Origin: Zobellella maritima
GTDB taxonomy: Bacteria; Pseudomonadota; Gammaproteobacteria; Enterobacterales; Aeromonadaceae
DNA length: 34,387 nucleotides
Direction of reading: 5' to 3'
NCBI RefSeq assembly: GCF_003075035.1
Contig: NZ_QCZE01000006.1
Span: 109,303 to 143,689, forward strand
Position numbers and translations under genes: made by a program. The notes beneath the pieces were generated by a model. The model was not told where the DNA came from. It saw only the letters and a list, made by a program, of their open reading frames with translations, and did no database searches. Positions 1 through 6,109 of this stretch are shown here, one piece after another. Position 1 is the first letter of the stretch. Each line of letters begins with the position of its first letter.

Positions 1-62
1 GCTGGTAGAGCACAACCTTGCCAAGGTTGGGGTCGCGAGTTCGAATCTCGTTTCCCGCTCCA
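1..62 (+). tRNA. tRNA-Gly (GCC), 5' end cut by window edge
   Basis: This is the 3' 62 nucleotides of a glycine tRNA. It is identical over this length to the complete copy at 428-503, so only the first 14 bases lie outside the window. The anticodon stem CAACC/GGTTG encloses the loop TTGCCAA with anticodon GCC at 20-22. The T arm and an encoded CCA (60-62) are intact. It decodes GGC/GGU codons. It is probably part of a glycine tRNA array equivalent to glyVXY, which in E. coli also lies next to queG. Confidence 0.95.
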
Positions 63-145
63 AATTGAAAGGATATGGCTTACCAGAGCGGTATCTGAAA
101 TAGAGGGTCGCAGCGCGGCCCCAAAGAGAGAGTTTACAGATTATT

Positions 146-212
146 GCGGGAATAGCTCAGTTGATAAGAGTTTGACCTTGCTGAAGTCGATGAGGGTCGC
201 ACCGCGGCCCCA
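146..212 (+). pseudogene. degenerate tRNA-Gly copy A (3' half replaced)
   Basis: The first 15 bases match the 5' end of the intact glycine tRNA (acceptor strand and start of the D arm). The D loop then diverges, and the anticodon region reads GAC-CTTGCTGAA-GTC, a three-pair stem with a nine-base loop. No sequence pairs with the acceptor strand. After GGGTCGC the normal T arm is replaced by a hairpin (194-200 with 204-210) ending in CCCCA. It cannot form a normal cloverleaf and is called a tRNA pseudogene, although the RNA may still fold. Confidence 0.75.
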
Positions 213-233
213 TGCACAAGTTAAAAATTTTAC

Positions 234-317
234 GCGGGAATAGCTCAGCTGGTAGAGCACAACCTTGCCAACCTTGCCAACCTTGCTGAAGTTGAAGAGG
301 GTCGCAGCGCGGCCCCA
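234..317 (+). pseudogene. degenerate tRNA-Gly copy B with triplicated anticodon segment
   Basis: The 5' half is identical to the intact tRNA-Gly as far as the GCC anticodon. A nine-base unit AACCTTGCC/T then occurs three times in a row (261-269, 270-278, 279-287), where the real gene goes on to the 3' side of the anticodon stem. The 3' half is the same GGGTCGC-AGC-GCGGCCC hairpin module found in the other broken copies (299-305 with 309-315), ending in CCCCA. The acceptor 3' strand and T arm are missing, so it should not be charged as tRNA-Gly. Confidence 0.78.
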
Positions 318-339
318 AAGAAAGAGTTTACAGATTATT

Positions 340-406
340 GCGGGAATAGCTCAGTTGATAAGAGCTTGACCTTGCTGAAGTCGATGAGGGTCGCGCGGCG
401 GCCCCA
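340..406 (+). pseudogene. degenerate tRNA-Gly copy A' (duplicate of copy A)
   Basis: This is the second copy of the element at 146-212, exactly 194 bp downstream. Three of the four differences between the two large repeats fall inside it: one T-to-C change before the anticodon-like stem, and two changes in the three-base loop of the terminal hairpin (ACC versus GCG). The paired bases of that hairpin (388-394 with 398-404) are unchanged. Like copy A it lacks the acceptor 3' strand and the T arm. Confidence 0.75.
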
Positions 407-427
407 TGCACAAGTTAAAAATTTTAC

Positions 428-503
428 GCGGGAATAGCTCAGCTGGTAGAGCACAACCTTGCCAAGGTTGGGGTCGCGAGTTCGAATCTCGTTTCCCGCT
501 CCA
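428..503 (+). tRNA. tRNA-Gly (GCC)
   Basis: Complete 76-nt glycine tRNA. The acceptor stem GCGGGAA pairs with TTCCCGC, followed by discriminator T and an encoded CCA (501-503). The D arm contains GGTAGAGC. The anticodon stem CAACC/GGTTG holds GCC, and the T loop is TTCGAAT. A strong terminator follows within ten bases, so it is the last member of its transcript. It belongs to the glyVXY-like array whose other members here are one intact copy (partly visible) and three broken ones. Confidence 0.97.
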
Positions 504-510
504 AACAAAA

Positions 511-536
511 AAACCGACCTCAGGGTCGGTTTTTTT
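511..536 (+). terminator. Rho-independent terminator of the tRNA-Gly array
   Basis: The nine-pair stem AAACCGACC (511-519) / GGTCGGTTT (524-532) has the loop TCAG and runs into a seven-T tract (530-536). It lies eight bases after the CCA end of the last tRNA-Gly. Confidence 0.92.
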
Positions 537-763
537 ATGCGTGGTTTCCTGAGTTCCGTTCTCCGCTCCAATTCGAAGAGACTCCCTTCTTTTATAGCTA
601 TCACATTGAATACTCGATCTTTTTGATTGTTATACCAATTCCAGGCAAAGGGCCTACTCCGCCGACACCTTCTTGTACGCTCAGCACATGATATCTGACC
701 GCCATCCCTGGCGGTCAGAGGGCATTCCCAAGCCCACAGGGACCGTCTTGTTCTCTGTTCAAC
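537..763. other. non-coding spacer with a possible tRNA-Gly 3' remnant
   Basis: No credible gene is visible here. Positions 551-570 (GAGTTCCG, then TTCTCCGCTCCA) resemble the T-arm and acceptor end of tRNA-Gly with a few bases deleted, so they may be a decayed fourth copy beyond the terminator. A perfect hairpin at 695-718 is listed separately. The remainder is featureless. Confidence 0.35.
695..718 (-). terminator. perfect 10-bp hairpin downstream of lysR
   Basis: CTGACCGCCA (695-704) and TGGCGGTCAG (709-718) form a perfect ten-pair stem around the loop TCCC. It begins 45 bases beyond the lysR stop codon in the direction of lysR transcription. There is no T tract on either side, so it is not a canonical intrinsic terminator. 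It could stabilise the lysR mRNA 3' end. Confidence 0.4.
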
Positions 764-1717
764 CTAGGCTGACTCATCAACCGGCTCCACATAGGGAGGC
801 AGCGGCATGATCGCGAAGCGCTGGCGCACCAGCTGCAACAGGGTATCGGCGGCCGGGCTGAGGGAGCGTCCCCGGCGATGAATGATATGGAGATCACGAT
901 AGATGGCGGGATTGGCCAGGGGGCGGAACAGTAGGCGTTCGAATGAGCGGGTGCCGGCCGCCAGCGCCGGTAAAATGGACAGCCCCAGGCCGGCCTCGAC
1001 CAGGGCGGCGAGGCTGGCCGGGTTTGATACCTCTATTGTTGAGCGATCCAAACGAAACTCACTGCCGTGATAAAAAGGCTCCTGCGTCAGCTGGGCACGG
1101 ATGCCGGTGTCAGTTGAGAGCATCAGCAGTTCTTCCCGTTCCAGCTCCTTCCAGTCGAGCGCTTGCTTGCCTTTGGCAAGTGGATGCCCGGGGGAGAGCA
1201 CAGCCCCGAAACGGTCACGTAGTACCGGGGTGTAGCTGAGTTCCGGGTGATTGGAATGATTGCCTCCGATGCCAAAATCGACCTCGTTGGCCAGCACATG
1301 CTGCTCGATGCCAGCGGCGCTGTTGTCGCGCAGCAACAGCCCGATATGTGGATAGTGCAGGTGAAACTCCTTGACGACGGGGGGAAGCAAGCGGGCGAGA
1401 GTCGACGGCGAAGCGGCAACCCCAACCTTGCCATGCTGGTGTTCAGCCACTGCCTGCAAATCGGCAACTGCGGTATCGAAATCGGATAGCAGCCGTTCGG
1501 CTATCGGCAGGAATCGCTCACCCTCGTGGTTAAGCAGTACCCGGCGAGTGGTGCGATCGAGCAGGATCAAGCCGGTTTGCTGTTCCAGTTGCTTGATGGT
1601 GGCGGTGAGCGATGACTGGGTCAGATGCAGATGCTCCGCAGCCCGGGTAAAGCTGCCGTGGTGTGCAACGGAAACAAAAGCCCTCAGGTGCCGGATGGAT
1701 AGATTATTCGTTATCAT
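764..1717 (-). CDS. LysR-family transcriptional regulator
   Basis: LysR-type regulator of 317 residues, the usual family length. Residues ~4-65 form the winged helix-turn-helix, including LRAFVSVAHHGSFTRAAEHL and SSLTATIKQLE with the conserved DRTTRRV recognition wing. Residues ~90-295 form the periplasmic-binding-like effector domain. The ATG at 1717 is chosen; the TTG just before it (1720) is in frame, and neither has a clear Shine-Dalgarno sequence. The gene is divergent from the ydiJ-type dehydrogenase with 129 bp between them, the classic arrangement for a LysR regulator and its target. Control of ydiJ, perhaps by a 2-hydroxy acid, is therefore inferred. The exact subfamily and the effector cannot be told from sequence. 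Confidence 0.9.
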   Translation of the reverse strand: MITNNLSIRHLRAFVSVAHHGSFTRAAEHLHLTQSSLTATIKQLEQQTGLILLDRTTRRVLLNHEGERFLPIAERLLSDFDTAVADLQAVAEHQHGKVGVAASPSTLARLLPPVVKEFHLHYPHIGLLLRDNSAAGIEQHVLANEVDFGIGGNHSNHPELSYTPVLRDRFGAVLSPGHPLAKGKQALDWKELEREELLMLSTDTGIRAQLTQEPFYHGSEFRLDRSTIEVSNPASLAALVEAGLGLSILPALAAGTRSFERLLFRPLANPAIYRDLHIIHRRGRSLSPAADTLLQLVRQRFAIMPLPPYVEPVDESA

Positions 1718-1734
1718 CAATTAATTAATAAAAT

Positions 1735-1754
1735 TTTATCGTTTGAGTGATAAA
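1735..1754. promoter_or_regulatory. candidate LysR operator between lysR and ydiJ
   Basis: TTTATC (1735-1740) and GATAAA (1749-1754) form a perfect dyad separated by eight bases. It lies in an AT-rich stretch starting 17 bp upstream of the lysR start, within the lysR-ydiJ intergenic region. The spacing is close to, but not exactly, the T-N11-A LysR box. The position suits autoregulation combined with activation of ydiJ. This is a prediction from symmetry only. Confidence 0.4.
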
Positions 1755-1846
1755 TGTAGATTCTGCATCATCTGTTCTAGACAGACAATGCCAATTACGT
1801 CGGGCCTCACCGGGACCGGCTTGACGGAAACGAGGTTAACTACGAC

Positions 1847-4800
1847 ATGATCCCACGCATCGCCCATACCGAGACTACCCAGCCGCTTTATCTCGAGTTT
1901 ATCGAGGGGCTCAAACAGCAGGGATTCAGCGGTGACATCAGCCCGGACTACGCCAATCGCGTGGTGCAGTCGACCGACAACAGCATTTATCAGCTGTTGC
2001 CCCAAGGGGTGCTCTATCCGGCCAGCACCGAGGACCTGACGCTGATCGCCCGGCTGTCGAGCGAACCGCGCTTTAAGCGCATCGGCCTGAGCCCGCGCGG
2101 CGGCGGTACCGGGACCAACGGTCAGTCGCTGACCGATGGGCTGATCGTCGACTGCTCCAGGCATATGAACCGGATCCTCGAGATCAACGTCGAGCAACGC
2201 TGGGTGCGGGTACAGTGCGGAGTGGTCAAGGATCAGCTCAATGCGGCACTCAAGCCCCATGGCCTGTTCTTCGCACCCGAGTTGTCGACCAGCAACCGTG
2301 CCACCATCGGCGGCATGATCAACACCGACGCCAGCGGCCAGGGTTCCTGCCTCTACGGCAAGACCCGCGATCATGTGCTGGCGCTGCGCTCGGTGCTGCT
2401 TGACGGTACGGTCTGGGAGTCCGGGCCTCTCGATGATGCAGAACTGGAGATCATCAAGGGGCGGGACGACCGTGTCGGCGAAGTGCACCGGCTGGTCGAC
2501 GATATCTACCGTACCCGCCATGACGACATCGCAGCCCGGTTCCCCAGGCTTAACCGCTGCCTGACCGGCTACGATCTGGCGCACATCCGCGACGACCAGG
2601 GCCGTTTCAACCTCAACTCGGTACTGTGCGGCGCCGAGGGCTCGCTGGCCTTTATCGCCGAAGCCAAGCTCAACGTGCTGCCGATCCCCAAGTATTCCGC
2701 GCTGGTCAACATCAAGTACGACAGCTTCGAGGCTTCGTTGCGCGACGCCAAGGCGTTGATGGCCTGGGGGCCGACCTCTATCGAGACGGTCGATTCCAAG
2801 GTGCTGAACCTGGCCATGGGCGACATCGTCTGGGACTCGGTGCGCGACTACTTCCCGCATGGTGAGGGCGAACCGGAGATTGCCGGCATCAACCTGGTGG
2901 AATATACCGGCGACGATGCCGCGCAGCTCAAGGCCGACGTCGACAAGCTGCTGGCGCACCTGGCAGCGGTCAGCGGCCAGCCGGGGCGCAGCTTCGGTCA
3001 TACCGTGGCTTACGGCACCGCCGAGATCAACAAGATCTGGGGCATGCGCAAGAAATCGGTGGGGCTGCTGGGCAACGCCCAGGGCGAGCGCCGGCCGCTG
3101 CCGTTTGTCGAGGATACCGCTGTGCCGCCGGAAAACCTGGCTGACTTTATCATGGAGTTCCGCGCGGTGCTGGACGCGCGCGGCCTGCAGTACGGCATGT
3201 TCGGTCATGTCGACGCCGGCGTGCTGCATGTGCGCCCGGCAATCGACATGAAGGATCCGGCGGAGGAAGGTCTGATCCGCGATATCACCGACCAGGTGGT
3301 ACGGCTGACGCAGAAATACCACGGCCTGCTCTGGGGCGAGCACGGCAAGGGCGTGCGCTCGGAATATGCGCCGGCATTCTTCGGCGACCTTTATCCGGAG
3401 CTCCAGCGCATCAAGGGCGCCTTCGATCCGCACAACCAGCTCAATCCGGGCAAGATCGCCACGCCGCCGAACGACGGCGCCGAACTGCTGAAGATCGATC
3501 AGGTACCGACCCGCGGCCAGCACGACCGGCAGATCAATATCGCGGTGCGTCAGAGCTATGAGTCGGCGATGAACTGCAACGGCAACGGCGCTTGCTTCAA
3601 CTACGATCCCAACGACGCAATGTGTCCGTCCTGGAAGGGCACCCGTGAGCGCATCCACTCGCCCAAGGGGCGTGCCTCCCTGGTGCGTGAGTGGCTGCGG
3701 CTGATGGCCAACCAGGGTGTTGACCTCAACGACGCCAGCCGCGAGGTCAAGGCGGCGTCGTTCATCACCGGCCTGCCGCGGCGGGTGAGCAACAGCCTGC
3801 GCAAGCGCCGAGGCGAGTACGACTTCTCCAATGAGGTGCACCACTCCATGATGGGCTGCCTGGCGTGCAAGTCCTGCGTCGGTCAATGCCCGATCAAGGT
3901 CAATGTGCCGGATTTTCGCGCCCGCTTCCTCGAGGTCTATTACGGCCGTTACCTGCGGCCGGTGAAGGACTATGTGGTCGGCAGCCTGGAGTTCATCATC
4001 CCGACGCTGGCAAAATTTCCGGCTCCCTATAACTGGGTGATGCGTAATTCGGTGCTGAAGGGCTTCTTCCAGCGCCAAATTGGCATGGTCGACAGTCCTG
4101 AGATCAGTCGCCACAACCTGCAGCAGGGACTGCGCCGCCATGGTGTCAAACTAGCAACACCGGAGAATATCGCACAGCTGTCAGAGGCGCAGCGCGCCAA
4201 GGCGGTCGTGATCGTGCAGGACACCTTTACCAGTTACTTCGAGAGCGAGGTGGTGCTTGATGTCGTCGACCTGTTGGGTCGGCTCGGCTTCCATGTGCTG
4301 GTGGCTCCCTTCAAGCCCAACGGCAAACCGCTGCAGGTGCACGGTTTCATGGCGCTGTTCGAGAAGACCGCGCGCCACAACGCCCGCATGCTGAAGGCGA
4401 TCAACGACAGCGGCCTGCCGCTGGTGGGCATAGACCCCTCGATGACGCTGACCTACCGCCAGGAATACATCTACGCATTACCTGAAGCCGAGTTACCGGA
4501 GGTGAAGCTGGTACAGGAGTGGCTTATGGAGCAGCGGGACGCCCTCGCGGCGCAGGCGGACACCCTGCCGGCGGGTGAGTTCCGGATGCTGGCTCACTGC
4601 ACCGAGAAAACCTCGGCGGCACCATCGATCCGCAGCTGGCAGGAGCTTTTCGCGGCGCTCGGGCAGCAACTGGAGGTGATCCCGACAGGATGCTGCGGCA
4701 TGGCCGGCACCTATGGCCACGAAACCGCCAACTACCAGAACTCGCGCCGCATCTACGATCTGAGCTGGCGTGAACCGGTCAACGCCGCCGACAACCGGGG

Positions 4801-4909
4801 CAAGCTGGTGGCGACGGGCTATTCGTGTCGCAGCCAGATCAAGCGTTTCGATGCGCAGCGTGTTCCGCATCCGCTGCAGGCGTTGCTGAGTCAGCTTACC
4901 AGCCGGTAG
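1847..4909 (+). CDS. ydiJ: YdiJ-type FAD/4Fe-4S D-2-hydroxyacid (D-2-hydroxyglutarate) dehydrogenase
   Basis: Large flavo-iron-sulfur oxidoreductase of 1020 residues, close to E. coli YdiJ (1018) and alignable from the first MIP. Residues ~50-280 are the PCMH-type FAD-binding domain (PRGGGTGTNGQ near 83, APELSTSNRATIGGMINTDA in the flavin site). They are followed by the FAD-oxidase C domain (GMFGHVDAGVLHVRP, WGEHGKG). Cysteine motifs occur near 576-600 (CNGNGAC, MCPS) and near 669-680 (CLACKSCVGQCP). A CCG-type motif (GCCGMAGTYGHE) lies near 948-958. E. coli YdiJ oxidises D-2-hydroxyglutarate; the same activity is inferred here. The GC content and GC-ending codons look higher than in the genes downstream. 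The pair lysR-ydiJ separates the tRNA-Gly array from queG, which are neighbours in E. coli, consistent with acquisition. Confidence 0.93.
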   Translation: MIPRIAHTETTQPLYLEFIEGLKQQGFSGDISPDYANRVVQSTDNSIYQLLPQGVLYPASTEDLTLIARLSSEPRFKRIGLSPRGGGTGTNGQSLTDGLIVDCSRHMNRILEINVEQRWVRVQCGVVKDQLNAALKPHGLFFAPELSTSNRATIGGMINTDASGQGSCLYGKTRDHVLALRSVLLDGTVWESGPLDDAELEIIKGRDDRVGEVHRLVDDIYRTRHDDIAARFPRLNRCLTGYDLAHIRDDQGRFNLNSVLCGAEGSLAFIAEAKLNVLPIPKYSALVNIKYDSFEASLRDAKALMAWGPTSIETVDSKVLNLAMGDIVWDSVRDYFPHGEGEPEIAGINLVEYTGDDAAQLKADVDKLLAHLAAVSGQPGRSFGHTVAYGTAEINKIWGMRKKSVGLLGNAQGERRPLPFVEDTAVPPENLADFIMEFRAVLDARGLQYGMFGHVDAGVLHVRPAIDMKDPAEEGLIRDITDQVVRLTQKYHGLLWGEHGKGVRSEYAPAFFGDLYPELQRIKGAFDPHNQLNPGKIATPPNDGAELLKIDQVPTRGQHDRQINIAVRQSYESAMNCNGNGACFNYDPNDAMCPSWKGTRERIHSPKGRASLVREWLRLMANQGVDLNDASREVKAASFITGLPRRVSNSLRKRRGEYDFSNEVHHSMMGCLACKSCVGQCPIKVNVPDFRARFLEVYYGRYLRPVKDYVVGSLEFIIPTLAKFPAPYNWVMRNSVLKGFFQRQIGMVDSPEISRHNLQQGLRRHGVKLATPENIAQLSEAQRAKAVVIVQDTFTSYFESEVVLDVVDLLGRLGFHVLVAPFKPNGKPLQVHGFMALFEKTARHNARMLKAINDSGLPLVGIDPSMTLTYRQEYIYALPEAELPEVKLVQEWLMEQRDALAAQADTLPAGEFRMLAHCTEKTSAAPSIRSWQELFAALGQQLEVIPTGCCGMAGTYGHETANYQNSRRIYDLSWREPVNAADNRGKLVATGYSCRSQIKRFDAQRVPHPLQALLSQLTSR

Positions 4910-4981
4910 ATACTTCCCCCCGGCAGACAGGACAAACAACGGGCGAGAGGCGTTTTGTTAGCCCGAGCCGCCGGTTATTTT

Positions 4982-6109
4982 TTATCGGGCATGCTTGGGC
5001 ATGCCCTTGTCTACGGCGCGGATAAGCCTTGCTGTCTTGCGGTCCTGCTGGGCCAGCTTTTCACCCTGTCGGGCCAGGGCCCAATCAATGTGCTCTTGCA
5101 CCATCTCATCCAGCTCGTCGCGCTTTTGCTCCAGGGCAAACACCACTGCAGGGCTGGCGGGGGCATTACCCAGCGCCACGGCGATATTACGCAACCAGCG
5201 CCGGTAGCCGATACGGCGAATGGGGCTGCCTTCGGTGCGCTTCAAAAACTGCGCTTCGGTCCAGGCAAACAGGGTGAGTAGCTGGGGAGCATGCAGCTGC
5301 TCCCGGGCGGCAAAGTCCGGTTCCTTGCTGGCATCGGCAAAACGATTCCAGGGACAGATCAACTGGCAATCATCGCAGCCATAGATACGGTTACCCATCA
5401 ATGGCCGGAACTCTTCCGGAATGGGGCCGTCCAGCTCTATGGTGAGATAAGAAATGCAACGACGGGCATCGACCACATAGGGAGCCACTATGGCGCCGGT
5501 CGGGCAGGTGGTGATACAGGCGACACATTTGCCGCAGCCCTCTGCCACCGGTTCGTCTACCGGCAGAGGTAGATTGACCAACAGCTCACCCAGAAAGAAG
5601 AAAGAGCCCTGTTCGCGGTTGAGTAGCAGCGAATGCTTGCCCACCCAGCCCAGGCCGGCCTTGGCCGCCAGGGGGCGTTCAAGTATGGGCGCCGAGTCGA
5701 CAAAGGGGCGGGCGCTGAGTTCACTGAAGGCCAGACTGATCTTATCGGACAGTTGTTTGAGTCGCTGGCGCAATACCTTGTGGTAGTCCCGGCCTAAGGC
5801 ATAGCGGCTGATATATCCCTTATCGGGGTCGCTCAATACCCGGGCGATGGCGGCCTGTTCGGGCAGATAGTTCATACGTACCGATATCACCCGCAGGGTG
5901 CCGGGCAGCAATTCCTGGGGACGGGCCCGCATCATGCCATGACGTGCCATATACTCCATTTTTCCCTGGTAGCCTTTGGCCAGCCAGTCGGTCAGCAGGG
6001 GCTCGTGATCGGTTAAGTCGGGATCACAGATACCAACCTGGTCAAAACCTAGCTCTGTTCCCCAGAGCTTGATATCGTTGGCCAAAGCATGTAATTCGGG
6101 AGCAGTCAT
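4982..6109 (-). CDS. queG: epoxyqueuosine reductase QueG
   Basis: Catalyses the last step of queuosine synthesis in tRNA, reducing epoxyqueuosine with cobalamin and two 4Fe-4S clusters. The protein has 375 residues (E. coli 379). The motif FVDSAPILERPLA near 136-148 carries the catalytic aspartate. The ferredoxin-like motif CGKCVACITTCP (192-203) and CDDCQLICPWN (245-255) bind the clusters, and HEAT-like repeats fill the C-terminus. The reading frame extends well upstream, but homology starts at MTAPEL (6109) or MAPMTA (6118); neither has a good ribosome-binding site. The start overlaps the oppositely oriented nnr start, so the queG promoter must lie inside nnr. It converges on ydiJ with a 72-bp gap and no obvious terminator. 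Confidence 0.95.
   Translation of the reverse strand: MTAPELHALANDIKLWGTELGFDQVGICDPDLTDHEPLLTDWLAKGYQGKMEYMARHGMMRARPQELLPGTLRVISVRMNYLPEQAAIARVLSDPDKGYISRYALGRDYHKVLRQRLKQLSDKISLAFSELSARPFVDSAPILERPLAAKAGLGWVGKHSLLLNREQGSFFFLGELLVNLPLPVDEPVAEGCGKCVACITTCPTGAIVAPYVVDARRCISYLTIELDGPIPEEFRPLMGNRIYGCDDCQLICPWNRFADASKEPDFAAREQLHAPQLLTLFAWTEAQFLKRTEGSPIRRIGYRRWLRNIAVALGNAPASPAVVFALEQKRDELDEMVQEHIDWALARQGEKLAQQDRKTARLIRAVDKGMPKHAR

Larger units (their letters stand above)
102..465 (+). repeat. 194-bp-period tandem duplication of tRNA-Gly-derived sequence
   Basis: Positions 102-271 and 296-465 are two copies of one ~170-bp segment, offset by 194 bp and differing at only four positions. Each copy contains a short GC hairpin, a broken tRNA-Gly copy, a second GC hairpin, an AT-rich spacer and the 5' half of a second tRNA-Gly copy. 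In the left unit the second tRNA is also broken; in the right unit it continues into the intact gene at 428-503. The array probably arose by unequal recombination between tandem tRNA genes, and further copies may lie to the left of the window. Confidence 0.9.

Noticed and set aside
335-604. 89-residue minus-strand open frame containing GNEIRTRDPNLGKVVLYQLSY
   Set aside because: It is the antisense of tRNA-Gly and the neighbouring repeat, a well-known spurious translation of tRNA genes. It is not a protein gene.
1736-4141. 801-residue minus-strand frame opposite ydiJ
   Set aside because: The ydiJ frame has full-length homology with intact motifs. The antisense frame is open only because the sense strand avoids TTA, CTA and TCA codons.
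4910-4981. Possible terminator between convergent ydiJ and queG
   Set aside because: Only short inverted repeats with loops of 16-18 bases were found, none placed against a T tract.
6069-6107. TTG-initiated N-terminal extension of nnr
   Set aside because: The ATG at 6108 has a good ribosome-binding site, and family homology starts later; the extension would only lengthen the overlap with queG.
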